Position numbers and translations under genes: made by a program. This document shows positions 53,843-62,965 of a stretch of DNA of 64,000 nucleotides, one piece after another. Origin of the DNA: Asinibacterium sp. OR53. GTDB lineage: Bacteria > Bacteroidota > Bacteroidia > Chitinophagales > Chitinophagaceae. The stretch covers positions 3,257,220 to 3,321,219 of the forward strand of contig NZ_KI911562.1 in the NCBI RefSeq assembly GCF_000515315.1, given 5' to 3'. Under the pieces are notes generated by a model that did no database searches, was not told the origin of the DNA, and saw only the letters and a program-made list of their open reading frames with translations. The first letter of the stretch is position 1, and each line of letters begins with the position of its first letter.

Positions 53843-56611
53843 ATGAAAAATATGAAAAAACTAACGCTTTTACTTTTATTACTTTTTACTTGTTTTTTTT
53901 CTGTTTCCTATGCACAACAATCTGTAGTGAAAGGAAGGATTGCCGATACGGTGTCCAGGCAAAACCTGGAACACGCCGTGGTGAGTTTGCTGCATTCGAA
54001 TGACTCTACCCTGGTGGGCTTTGCCAGGGCAGATAGTAAGGGGCATTTTGAATTGAAGGGCATGCCTGCCGGGCATTATGTAGTGATGGTCACTTACCCT
54101 GGGTATGTGGAAATGATCGACACCTTATCATTGAATGGGCAAACCCCTTATGATTTCGGGTTGATACCGCTCAATACCAAAGCTCATCTGTTGCAGGAAG
54201 TGATCGTTCGGCAAACCGTGGCTCCTATACGCATCAAAGGAGATACCACCATTTACATGGCCGATAGTTTCAAGATGCGGCCCGATGCTACAGTGGAAGA
54301 CCTGTTGAAAATATTGCCGGGTATTTCGGTGAACAGCAAGGGAGAGATCACTGCACAAGGGCAAAAAGTGCAAAAAGTATATGTGGATGGAGATGAATTC
54401 TTTGGCGATGACCCCACTATGGCCACACAGAACCTGAATAAAAAAGATGTGGCGCAGGTGCAGGTATTTGATAAGAAAAGCGACCAGGCCACGCTCACCG
54501 GCATCGACGATGGGCAGAAACAGAAAGCCATCAATTTGGTGATGAAGGAAGATGCCAAGAAAGGATACTTTGGTAAAGCGGAAGCCGGTAGTGATTTCAA
54601 GCAATATTACCAGGCAAAGCTTACAGCCAATCGTTTCACCAGCACCAAAAAAATGGGAGCTTACCTGACTGCCGACAGAACAGGGAACAATAATATGAGT
54701 TGGGAAGAAATGCAAGATTATGGGAATTTGAGTGTAGGTGTAGATGGAGGTATGATGTCTTTTAATTTTGAGACCGACGAGTTTAATACCTGGAATGCCA
54801 AAGGAATTCCTGAGGGACAGCAATTGGCATTCATGTATAATGATAAATTCGGAAAGCTCAAAAGCAGCACCGCTAGTAACTATGGGTATAATCACCAGTT
54901 CCTGTCAGGAGACAGTTACACCCGCTCTACTTATATTTTGCCCGATTCTGTGTATTACAACAACCAGGATGAACACATGAAGGGTAGTCGCTTGCGGCAT
55001 CGTATCAGTACCAAAGAAGATTTGAATCTTGATTCAGCTACTACCCTATCTATTACCGCAAGGGGAAGCTGGGGCAGAAATGACCAGAATGCCACCCGTA
55101 CCAGTGAATACCTGAACAGCAAGCAGGCCCTTATCAATAACAGTTTTCGCAATCACTACTCATCCGGAGACAATAGTAATCTCAGGGCTGATATGTTTCT
55201 CAAACGCAAATTGAACAAAGCCGGCACACGTTCGGTGACTTTCAGTGCAGGTATAGGAGAAAATACCATCAATTCCGACGGCTATTTGTACAATAAGACC
55301 CAGTATTATACAAATGGGAGCATAGATTCCACACAACTTATTGATCAGCGAAAACTCAATGCTAGCACAGTGATCAATACCCAGGCAACGATCAGCTATC
55401 TGGAACCTCTGACTAAAAGGACTTCAATTAATTTAAACTATACATTTAACAGCAGTAACAGCGAGCAGAATTCCCGTTCGTTTGAAAGAGGAAGCGGTAA
55501 ATACGACTCCCTTAACCAACTCTACAGCAATCATTTCAGGTACGACAATTTCGCCCATCGCGGTGGTTTCACTTGGAATTATATTTATAAAAAGATCAAC
55601 CTAAGGGCCGGATTAGCTATTCAGGATCTTTCTCTTAAGCAAACCAACATATATAAAGATTCTTCCTTTGCCAGAAGTTTCATCAATTATTTTCCATCTG
55701 CTAATTTTAGCTGGCGGATCACTCAAACAAGCAATCTTTTCCTTAATTATAATGGTAATACACAGCAACCTACCCTCTCTCAACTACAACCCATTCTGAA
55801 TAATATTGACCCATTAAACATCACTGTTGGAAACCCTGGCCTCAAGCCCGCATTCAATCATAACTTCGACATAAGATATTCCAACTTCAAAGTTATTTCA
55901 AAACGCAGTGTGTATCTCTATAGCTACTTTAATATTAATCAAAATGCTTTTAGCAATAGAAGTATTATTGACAAACAAGGTAGAAGAATCAACCAGACAG
56001 TCAATGTAGATGGCAATTATAATTATGGTGTCTGGATGAATTTCAGTAAAGAAATTAAACTAATGAAGCTGTCCATCGGATTATCGCCAGGTATCAACGG
56101 CGGCCAATATAAAAACTTCGTTAACGGTATTGACAATACTACTAAAAACTTCAGCGTCTCGCCATCCATAAGCATTAGCCGCTATGTAGATAAAAAATTT
56201 GAGTTTTACATTACTTATGGGCCTGCCTATAATCATTCCGCTTCATCAATCAATAAGACTGCTGTTACTGAATATTGGACACAGAATATCCGCATGAATT
56301 TCGGCTATTTCATGATCAAAAACTGGTTGTTCAATACTAATGCTGAAGCCAGTTACAAACAAAAATTAAACCCTTCCGATAACACGAATAACTGGGTTAT
56401 CTGGAACGCGTCTGTTGAAAATAAGATCATACCCAAAAAGGACATTTCAGTTATTCTTTCAGTAAATGACATTCTTAACCAACGTATAGGGTTTAACAGA
56501 AGTATTACCAGTAACTTCATTTCAGAAAATACGTATACGACTGTGCAACGTTATGCAATGTTGTCACTAAGATGGAAATTCAATAAGAATAAAAAAACTT
56601 CTGACAACTAA
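53843..56611 (+). CDS. Outer-membrane beta-barrel TonB-dependent receptor-like protein
   Basis: Large outer-membrane protein of 922 residues with signal peptide (1-25). It has a carboxypeptidase-regulatory-like domain (about 27-110: VVKGRIADTVSRQNLEHAVV), a plug-like domain (TVEDLLKILPGISVNSKGEI, then VYVDGDEFFGDDP), and a long C-terminal OMP_b-brl_3-type barrel. It belongs to the Bacteroidota group whose partner is a GLPGLI protein, and indeed that gene follows after 10 bases. Substrate unknown. Two close ATGs (53843, 53852) could serve. Confidence 0.87.
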   Translation: MKNMKKLTLLLLLLFTCFFSVSYAQQSVVKGRIADTVSRQNLEHAVVSLLHSNDSTLVGFARADSKGHFELKGMPAGHYVVMVTYPGYVEMIDTLSLNGQTPYDFGLIPLNTKAHLLQEVIVRQTVAPIRIKGDTTIYMADSFKMRPDATVEDLLKILPGISVNSKGEITAQGQKVQKVYVDGDEFFGDDPTMATQNLNKKDVAQVQVFDKKSDQATLTGIDDGQKQKAINLVMKEDAKKGYFGKAEAGSDFKQYYQAKLTANRFTSTKKMGAYLTADRTGNNNMSWEEMQDYGNLSVGVDGGMMSFNFETDEFNTWNAKGIPEGQQLAFMYNDKFGKLKSSTASNYGYNHQFLSGDSYTRSTYILPDSVYYNNQDEHMKGSRLRHRISTKEDLNLDSATTLSITARGSWGRNDQNATRTSEYLNSKQALINNSFRNHYSSGDNSNLRADMFLKRKLNKAGTRSVTFSAGIGENTINSDGYLYNKTQYYTNGSIDSTQLIDQRKLNASTVINTQATISYLEPLTKRTSINLNYTFNSSNSEQNSRSFERGSGKYDSLNQLYSNHFRYDNFAHRGGFTWNYIYKKINLRAGLAIQDLSLKQTNIYKDSSFARSFINYFPSANFSWRITQTSNLFLNYNGNTQQPTLSQLQPILNNIDPLNITVGNPGLKPAFNHNFDIRYSNFKVISKRSVYLYSYFNINQNAFSNRSIIDKQGRRINQTVNVDGNYNYGVWMNFSKEIKLMKLSIGLSPGINGGQYKNFVNGIDNTTKNFSVSPSISISRYVDKKFEFYITYGPAYNHSASSINKTAVTEYWTQNIRMNFGYFMIKNWLFNTNAEASYKQKLNPSDNTNNWVIWNASVENKIIPKKDISVILSVNDILNQRIGFNRSITSNFISENTYTTVQRYAMLSLRWKFNKNKKTSDN

Positions 56612-56621
56612 TTACCAGTAT

Positions 56622-57365
56622 ATGAAAAAGACATTGTTATTGGCCCTAATATTCGTTACAAGCATCGCTTATACTCATGCCCAAACGCAGTTTATTCAGT
56701 CAGGAAAAATAGAATTTGAAAAGAAATTGAATCTCCAGAAAGAGATTGAAATTGCTTATCCCTGGTTTGAAAATATGAAAGACAAATTCCCAAAATTTGT
56801 AACCAGTTATTCCAACCTTTCTTTCAGAGATGGAAAGACGCTTTATGAAAAAGGAAAAGACTCAGACACTAAAGTTCCCTTTTGGTTCGATGATAAGAAT
56901 ACTGAAGACGTCATTTATAGCGATCTGGAGCATGGCACTTTTGTTAAAAAGCAAACTGTATTTGATTCAAAATTCCTCCTCTCCGATTCTATCCGGAAGA
57001 TAAACTGGCGCATCTTCAATGAAACCCGCGATATTGCTGGCTTTGAATGCCGCAAAGCAGCAGGTATTATCATGGATTCCGTGTATGTGATCGCTTTTTA
57101 TACCGACCAAATACCCGTCAGCGGCGGACCACTTTGTTTCACCAACCTGCCTGGCATGATCCTGGGTATTGCCATCCCAAGACTGAATATTACCATTATG
57201 GCCACCAAATTAGAATTGGAAACACCCAAGACTGATAAACTGGTGCCACCTCCACCAGGCAGGTTGAAAAAAACAGATTACAAAAACTTCCTGAGCACTT
57301 TGCAAAAAGCAATGGGTGACTGGGGTAAAGGCGGGCAACGCAACCTGGTTAATTTCATGCTATAG
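56622..57365 (+). CDS. GLPGLI family protein
   Basis: Exported protein of 247 residues with signal peptide (1-20, ending THAQT). The family motif near residue 180 reads CFTNLPGMILGI, a variant of GLPGLIL. The family is found almost only in Bacteroidota next to TonB-type receptors, as here, and its function is unknown. It is co-transcribed with the receptor (10-base gap). Confidence 0.87.
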   Translation: MKKTLLLALIFVTSIAYTHAQTQFIQSGKIEFEKKLNLQKEIEIAYPWFENMKDKFPKFVTSYSNLSFRDGKTLYEKGKDSDTKVPFWFDDKNTEDVIYSDLEHGTFVKKQTVFDSKFLLSDSIRKINWRIFNETRDIAGFECRKAAGIIMDSVYVIAFYTDQIPVSGGPLCFTNLPGMILGIAIPRLNITIMATKLELETPKTDKLVPPPPGRLKKTDYKNFLSTLQKAMGDWGKGGQRNLVNFML

Positions 57366-57370
57366 TTCGG

Positions 57371-57378
57371 TATCTTTG
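57371..57378 (+). promoter_or_regulatory. -7 box (TATCTTTG) immediately before pdxJ
   Basis: TATCTTTG matches TAnnTTTG and ends four bases before the pdxJ ATG at 57383, predicting a leaderless or nearly leaderless transcript. Spacing is the same as at bioF and panD. Confidence 0.4.
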
Positions 57379-57382
57379 CGGT

Positions 57383-58102
57383 ATGACGAAGCTGAGTGTA
57401 AACATCAACAAATTCGCCACTTTGCGCAACAGCCGCGGTGGCAATAACCCCGATGTATTAAGGGCTGCCATCAATGCCCAGCAATTTGGCGCCGATGGAG
57501 TGACCGTGCATCCACGGCCCGATGAGCGTCATATCCGTTACCAGGATGTGCGTGATATCCGGGAGATCATCACCACCGAATTCAATATCGAGGGCAACCC
57601 CACCGAACAGAAATTTATTGACCTGGTACTCGAAACCAAACCGCACCAGGTAACGCTGGTTCCCGATGCGCTGGGACAACTCACCAGCGATCACGGATGG
57701 GACACCATCAAACACAAAGATTACCTCATCGATATCATTGGTGTTTTCAAGAAGGCCGGCATTCGTGTTTCCATTTTTGTAGACCCGGTAATAGAAATGG
57801 TAGAAGGCGCCGCACTCACCGGCACCGATCGCGTAGAACTGTATACAGAAGGCTATGCCAGCGCTTTTGCTTCAGGCAATTCCCTCGAGGCAGTTACACC
57901 TTATGTACATGCAGCCAACCGCGCCAAAGAGCTGAAACTGGGCCTTAATGCAGGGCACGACCTCGACCTGACCAATTTAAAATACTTCAAACAGCATATC
58001 CCTTTTCTTGACGAAGTAAGCATCGGCCATGCGCTTGTTTGCGATGCCATTTACCTGGGATTCGAGAATACGGTGCAATTGTACAAACGGCAACTGGCCT
58101 GA
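57383..58102 (+). CDS. pdxJ: Pyridoxine 5'-phosphate synthase
   Basis: TIM-barrel enzyme of 239 residues joining 1-deoxyxylulose 5-phosphate and aminoacetone phosphate into PNP. Motifs are LSVNINKFATLRNSRGG at the N-terminus, GADGVTVHPRPDERHIRYQDV in two parts with the catalytic His region, HQVTLVPDALGQLTSDHGWD with the Glu-equivalent position occupied as in Bacteroidota, and GLNAGHDLDLTNL. Full length. It follows the GLPGLI gene by 17 bases but with its own promoter box. Confidence 0.92.
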   Translation: MTKLSVNINKFATLRNSRGGNNPDVLRAAINAQQFGADGVTVHPRPDERHIRYQDVRDIREIITTEFNIEGNPTEQKFIDLVLETKPHQVTLVPDALGQLTSDHGWDTIKHKDYLIDIIGVFKKAGIRVSIFVDPVIEMVEGAALTGTDRVELYTEGYASAFASGNSLEAVTPYVHAANRAKELKLGLNAGHDLDLTNLKYFKQHIPFLDEVSIGHALVCDAIYLGFENTVQLYKRQLA

Positions 58103-58160
58103 CAATCGTTTGCGCAAAAACAATTGTTGTTGCATTGTAAATCACTGTCAAAAAATGGTT

Positions 58161-58190
58161 ATTATTGTTTGCACCATTGCAAACAATAAT
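58161..58190 (+). promoter_or_regulatory. 13-bp inverted repeat abutting the fucosidase start
   Basis: ATTATTGTTTGCA (58161-58173) and TGCAAACAATAAT (58178-58190) are exact complements with a CCAT loop, ending one base before the ATG at 58192. It could be a regulator's operator or a start-blocking RNA hairpin. A second near-palindrome with an ACAATTGT core lies at 58114-58133. Confidence 0.45.
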
Positions 58191-58191
58191 C

Positions 58192-59619
58192 ATGACCAAT
58201 CGCATCAAATCATTTATCATAGCAAGCCTGTTAGCAGGTCTGGCCTTCCAAACAAACCTGCTTCACGCACAACATATCCAGCCGGTTTTACCTGTTCCCA
58301 CAGAAAAACAATTGAAATGGCAGGAAAAAGAATTTTACCTGTTCATGCATTTCGGTCCGAATACTTTTACCGATAAAGAATGGGGAGATGGCAAAGAAGA
58401 TCCCAATGTTTTCAACCCCACCGATCTTGACTGTGTGCAATGGGCAAGGATCGCCAAAAAGGCCGGCGCCAAAGGCATCATCATCACCGCCAAACACCAC
58501 GATGGTTTTTGTTTATGGCCCAGTAAATTCAGCACACATACCGTTCGGGAAAGTAAATGGCGCAATGGCAAGGGCGATGTGATAAAGGAGCTGGCTGCTG
58601 CCTGTAAGAAGGAAGGTATTGAAATGGGCGTTTACATTTCTCCCTGGGATCGCAACCATCCTGCTTATGGTACGGCTGCATACAACGATGTTTATCTTTC
58701 TACCATGAAAGAATTGCTCACCGGCTATGGCAAATATTTTGAACTCTGGTGGGATGGCGCCAATGGTGAAGGCCCCAATGGCAAAAAACAAGTGTACGAT
58801 TTCAAAAGATTCCAGGATTCTGTTTTTAAATGGCAACCGCAGTTGATCGTATTCAGCGATATCGGCCCCAGTGTTCGCTGGATCGGTAATGAAAGAGGCA
58901 TCATTGGCAATACCAACTGGAACCTGCTGGACACGGCTGGTTTTAAAAGAGGCCACGGCGCTCCGCCCAATGATACGCTGAACCAGGGAAACAGGAACGG
59001 TAAAAACTGGATACCCGCCGAAGCCGATGTCTCTATCAGGCCGGGATGGTTTTACCGTGCTTCAGAAGATAGCAAAGTAAAATCTCCTCAAACGCTTTTC
59101 AATATCTACCTCAAATCCGTAGGTAATGGCGGCAACCTGTTGCTCAACGTACCGCCCGATACACGCGGAAAGATCGCCGACGCCGACTCTGCGTCGCTCA
59201 TGGGATTCCTTCAATTACGCAAGCAGGCCTTTCAACACGATCTGCTCGAAGGCGCTTCCATCAGCACCAATGCAGGTGATGAAAAGCAATTGAAATACCT
59301 CACCGATCACAACATCCAAACTTACTGGATATCCCACCGGGCCAACGATGCACAATTGGAATTCAGGCTTCCCAATAAAACATTGGTGAACACATTGGTA
59401 TTGGAAGAAATGATCCGGTACGGTCAACGGGTAGCTGCTTTTACCATTGAGTTGTATCAAAACGGGCAGTACGAAAAAGTGTTTACCGGCACCACCATCG
59501 GCCGTAAAAAAATTGCCTCATTCGAAGGAAAAGAAACCGACCGTATAAGGGTAACAGTCCAGGAAGCAAAAGCGGCTCCCATATTACGGAGTGTTGCTGC
59601 TTATGCCATTAGCCGGTAA
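58192..59619 (+). CDS. GH29 alpha-L-fucosidase
   Basis: Exported glycosidase of 475 residues from the ATG at 58192. Signal peptide (1-26, ending LHAQH). The GH29 domain shows YLFMHFGPNTFTDKEWG, AKHHDGFCLWPS, and YFELWWDGAN with the nucleophile Asp at residue 188. The absence of long insertions and the C-terminal discoidin-like region (about 350-475, LTDHNIQTYWIS) suggest the subfamily that cleaves alpha-1,3/1,4-fucose. No other polysaccharide genes are adjacent. It converges with the DUF6600-like gene four bases away. Confidence 0.88.
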   Translation: MTNRIKSFIIASLLAGLAFQTNLLHAQHIQPVLPVPTEKQLKWQEKEFYLFMHFGPNTFTDKEWGDGKEDPNVFNPTDLDCVQWARIAKKAGAKGIIITAKHHDGFCLWPSKFSTHTVRESKWRNGKGDVIKELAAACKKEGIEMGVYISPWDRNHPAYGTAAYNDVYLSTMKELLTGYGKYFELWWDGANGEGPNGKKQVYDFKRFQDSVFKWQPQLIVFSDIGPSVRWIGNERGIIGNTNWNLLDTAGFKRGHGAPPNDTLNQGNRNGKNWIPAEADVSIRPGWFYRASEDSKVKSPQTLFNIYLKSVGNGGNLLLNVPPDTRGKIADADSASLMGFLQLRKQAFQHDLLEGASISTNAGDEKQLKYLTDHNIQTYWISHRANDAQLEFRLPNKTLVNTLVLEEMIRYGQRVAAFTIELYQNGQYEKVFTGTTIGRKKIASFEGKETDRIRVTVQEAKAAPILRSVAAYAISR

Positions 59620-59623
59620 CCGA

Positions 59624-60829
59624 TCATCGATCGTCTTTTTTCCTGCTTTTTCTTGTATCGTTTTCATTGCCGCGGCCCTGCCCGTTACCCGATGGTGCGG
59701 GTTGCGGCATTCTGTTATACCTTCTCTCCTGCTGCGGAGACTGTGCTGGCGCATATCTCCTGTTATCCTGCTGCTGGCGAGCAGCCGGGGGTACCGGATA
59801 ATATCTTCTTCCCTGTTCCCTGGACTGGGGATCGTATATTCTTCTGTCCTGCTGAGGAACCGGGTCTACTCTTCTCTCCTGGCGAGGCGCTTGTTGTGGT
59901 ATGGAGTTATATTTTCTATTATCCTGTTGTTGCTGCGGCGGCGTTTGCTGCGTTACCGGGTTATACTTTCTCTCCTGTTGTGGCGGTGTTGATACAGGAT
60001 TGTTTTGCTGTGGCTGAACCGGTGTTACCTGTTTATTCTGTACAGGTTGATTGGTTACCGGCTGCTGCTTAGTAATACCTTCCCTGATCACCGGCCTGTA
60101 AATGGCCAGGCGCCTGTCGTTCAGTTGCTCTCCCGGTTTTCCGGTTGTTTGCACAACAATCGGATTGATACGTTGCCCTGTTGCTTTCTCTACTTCACGC
60201 ACTTCCGGTCCGCGGTTATACACCGCTCTTCCTGATACCTGCCTGTTATCCCCAGCTGAATAATAATTATTGTTATTGATGATGGTTACATTTTTGGTCA
60301 GGTTGTTTACTACAGTAGTATTGTTGTGAACGATGTAATTATTTACATTAACCTGGTTAATATGTTGAGACGGAACGAAATTCCAGTAGGCAGAAACAGA
60401 TACCCCACCATGCGGCACCATCGGCGACCATCCATAATAACCATTGTAGCTGCCCCAGGTTACCCAGGCAGGCGCCCATTCACTGCCCGGAACCCATATC
60501 CATCCATAAGGACCATCATAAAGCCAACGTCCGTAGTGGAAGGGGGCCCATCCCCAACTATAGCCCGAAGCCCACACCCATCCGTCTGCACTATATACCC
60601 AGTGGCCATTGGTAGCATAGGGACTGAATCCTATTTCCACGCTTGGTGCCCATACACGTCCGTAGCCGGGGTAATCGAACCAGCGGCCATATGGACTGAG
60701 GGCGTCGTAAAATGTACCATAACCAACCGAGGCCGAAACATGGTAATCAACATCGGTAGATTGAATAGACGGTCCGCAAGAACTAAGTGCCGCCATTCCA
60801 AAAATCATTGCCAGGGTCATCGTTTTCAT
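59624..60829 (-). CDS. DUF6600-like lipoprotein with Gln/Pro-rich tail
   Basis: Lipoprotein of 401 residues: signal ending at the lipobox ALSSC (Cys18). The N-terminal half has repeated aromatic YGRW/WVW units (FYDALSPYGRWFDYPGYGRV, GHWVYSADGWVWASGYSWGW, YGRWLYDGPYGWIWVPG), each about 25 residues, as in DUF6600. An Asn-rich segment (about 150-200) follows, then a 180-residue tail rich in Gln, Pro and Arg (PPQQERKYNPV, QQDNRKYNSI, QERRVDPVPQ), likely disordered. Function unknown; the tail suggests binding to an anionic partner or wall. Composition differs from neighbours. Confidence 0.75.
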   Translation of the reverse strand: MKTMTLAMIFGMAALSSCGPSIQSTDVDYHVSASVGYGTFYDALSPYGRWFDYPGYGRVWAPSVEIGFSPYATNGHWVYSADGWVWASGYSWGWAPFHYGRWLYDGPYGWIWVPGSEWAPAWVTWGSYNGYYGWSPMVPHGGVSVSAYWNFVPSQHINQVNVNNYIVHNNTTVVNNLTKNVTIINNNNYYSAGDNRQVSGRAVYNRGPEVREVEKATGQRINPIVVQTTGKPGEQLNDRRLAIYRPVIREGITKQQPVTNQPVQNKQVTPVQPQQNNPVSTPPQQERKYNPVTQQTPPQQQQDNRKYNSIPQQAPRQERRVDPVPQQDRRIYDPQSREQGRRYYPVPPAARQQQDNRRYAPAQSPQQERRYNRMPQPAPSGNGQGRGNENDTRKSRKKDDR

Positions 60830-61004
60830 AACATACGATTTAAAATTTGCTACTTGCTCTTATTTACTGACAATGGCCAGTGGGAAAGGTTTATTATGCA
60901 ATTGTTAAGCAATCCCCAAAGCCCGTGCCAGCACACATAAACTGGCATGCCAATTGTCTTATGATGTTAACTTTCCCGTTAATTTATGCTGTAAAACAGG
61001 GCTT

Positions 61005-62378
61005 ATGAATCATTTCAACACAATCAGATCCTGCATCCGCAACAGCAATGATGCACAGTTAAAGAAAGAGCTGGAGCACATGAAATTTGGGGAGGTCTTA
61101 TCCATACTGAACAAACTGCAAGACCAGGACCAGGCAAAAGTATTTGATGCATTGAATGAATATACTGCTATCAAAGCCTTCAAAGTACTCAGCTTCAAAA
61201 CCAGGCAGGACCTGATTCGCGGCATGCACCACGAAAAAGCGGCGCGACTGCTCAATGCGATTCCCGACGACGACCGTACCGCTTTCCTGGAGGAACTTCC
61301 CAGCCGCACTGTGAATGAACTGATCAAACTGTTGAGTCCGGCCGAAAGAAGCATCACCCTGCAATTGCTGGGTTACAAAGAAGGAACCGTAGGCAGGCTC
61401 ATGACGCCGCATTATGTAGCGGTGAAAAAAGACTGGACGGTACAGCAGGTATTTGATTTCATCAAATTACACGGTCAGAATTCCGAAACTGTAAATGTGA
61501 TCTATGTGGTAGATGACAACGGTGTGCTGATTGATGATATCCGGATACGTGAATTTTTATTTGTCGAACCAAGCAAAAAAGTGAGCGAGGTGATGGATAA
61601 TAAATTCCTGAACCTGGTAGTGACCGACCGGCAAAAAGATGTCATTGAAATATTCCAGAAGAATAACCGGTTTGCATTGCCCGTAACCGATGAAAAGGGC
61701 GTACTCATTGGCATTGTAACGATCGACGACGTATTGCGTTTGGCAGAAACCGAGAATACAAGGGAAATACAGAAGATAGGCGGTTCTGAAGCACTCGACG
61801 AGCCTTATACACAGATATCTTTTGTAAATCTCATCAAAAAAAGAGCGGGATGGCTGATCATCCTGTTCCTGGGAGAAATGTTAACCGCTACTGCAATGGG
61901 GCATTTCGAAGGAGAGATCAGCAGGGCTGTTGTATTATCACTCTTCATTCCCCTGATCATTTCCAGCGGTGGCAATTCCGGTTCACAGGCATCATCCATC
62001 ATCATCAGGGCCATGGCGCTCGGTGAAGTGAAGTTCAGCAGTTGGTGGTATGTGATGCGGAAAGAGATCGTATCCGGATTAACACTGGGTATCATCTTAG
62101 GCATTGTGGGTTTCCTCCGCATCTTTTTGTGGCAGAGTTTCCATTTTTATAACTATGGACAGCATTGGCTGCTGATCGCCACCACCGTTGCCTTTGCCTT
62201 GCTGGGTGTGGTTTTATGGGGCACCCTTGCCGGCTCTATGCTGCCACTGGCACTGAAAAGAGTAGGCGCCGATCCTGCCGCATCATCGGCGCCCTTTGTG
62301 GCTACTTTGGTAGATGTAACCGGACTGATCATTTATTTCAGCGTAGCATTTCTTATCATGCATGGCACATTGCTGTAG
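61005..62378 (+). CDS. mgtE: Magnesium transporter MgtE
   Basis: Inner-membrane Mg2+ channel of about 457 residues from the ATG at 61005; a TTG at 60954 is in frame. An N-terminal domain (about 1-120) precedes two CBS domains (about 130-250: LMTPHYVAVKKDWTV, and GVLIGIVTIDDVL) that sense Mg2+. Five membrane helices in the C-terminal part carry SGGNSGSQASSIIIRAMALGE and the pore segment PFVATLVDVTGLIIYFSVA with the channel Asp. Full length. Confidence 0.92.
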   Translation: MNHFNTIRSCIRNSNDAQLKKELEHMKFGEVLSILNKLQDQDQAKVFDALNEYTAIKAFKVLSFKTRQDLIRGMHHEKAARLLNAIPDDDRTAFLEELPSRTVNELIKLLSPAERSITLQLLGYKEGTVGRLMTPHYVAVKKDWTVQQVFDFIKLHGQNSETVNVIYVVDDNGVLIDDIRIREFLFVEPSKKVSEVMDNKFLNLVVTDRQKDVIEIFQKNNRFALPVTDEKGVLIGIVTIDDVLRLAETENTREIQKIGGSEALDEPYTQISFVNLIKKRAGWLIILFLGEMLTATAMGHFEGEISRAVVLSLFIPLIISSGGNSGSQASSIIIRAMALGEVKFSSWWYVMRKEIVSGLTLGIILGIVGFLRIFLWQSFHFYNYGQHWLLIATTVAFALLGVVLWGTLAGSMLPLALKRVGADPAASSAPFVATLVDVTGLIIYFSVAFLIMHGTLL

Positions 62379-62426
62379 AATGCATACCATAAAATCGAGT
62401 ATCTTGCAATTGTTATCAACAGCAAT

Positions 62427-62948
62427 ATGACAACACCTTCTCCCCTTGTAGGCATCATCATGGGCAGCGACAGCGACCTGCACATTATGCAGGCCGCCGC
62501 CGATGTACTCAAACGATTTGATATTCCTTTTGAATTAACAGTCGTTTCCGCTCATCGCACGCCGCTGCGTATGGTGGAATATGCTACTGTTGCCAGGGAG
62601 CGGGGCCTGCGCGTGATCATTGCCGGTGCAGGAGGTGCCGCACACTTACCGGGGATGGTAGCAGCGCTCACCAGTTTACCGGTGATCGGCGTTCCCATCA
62701 AATCTTCCAACTCTATCGACGGATGGGATTCCGTGCTTTCCATATTACAAATGCCCAATGGTGTTCCGGTTGCTACCGTAGCATTAAATGCTGCCAAGAA
62801 CGCCGGTATCCTGGCTGCACAGATCATTGGCAGCACCAACCGCGATGTGGCTACCGCGTTGGATACTTATAAAGCTGAAATGAACGATGAAGTATCGGGC
62901 AAAGTAAAGAAACTTAAAGGCGACTGGAATAACAAGTTTGACGTGTAA
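62427..62948 (+). CDS. purE: N5-carboxyaminoimidazole ribonucleotide mutase
   Basis: Purine biosynthesis enzyme of 173 residues. The signature [17 protein letters not shown] contains the conserved Ser-Asp-Asp; [11 protein letters not shown] holds the catalytic His, and [26 protein letters not shown] is typical. Class I PurE, working with PurK, which is not in the window. The gene follows mgtE by 48 bases. Confidence 0.93.
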   Translation: MTTPSPLVGIIMGSDSDLHIMQAAADVLKRFDIPFELTVVSAHRTPLRMVEYATVARERGLRVIIAGAGGAAHLPGMVAALTSLPVIGVPIKSSNSIDGWDSVLSILQMPNGVPVATVALNAAKNAGILAAQIIGSTNRDVATALDTYKAEMNDEVSGKVKKLKGDWNNKFDV

Positions 62949-62965
62949 TCTAAAATTTAAAAGAT

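Noticed and set aside
54128..54895. 255-residue minus-strand open frame opposite the outer-membrane receptor
   Set aside because: Antisense shadow with no domain features; the plus-strand product is clearly a receptor.
59640..60100. Repetitive sequence resembling a DNA repeat array or CRISPR
   Set aside because: It is the low-complexity Gln/Pro/Arg coding tail of the DUF6600-like gene; spacing is irregular and in frame.
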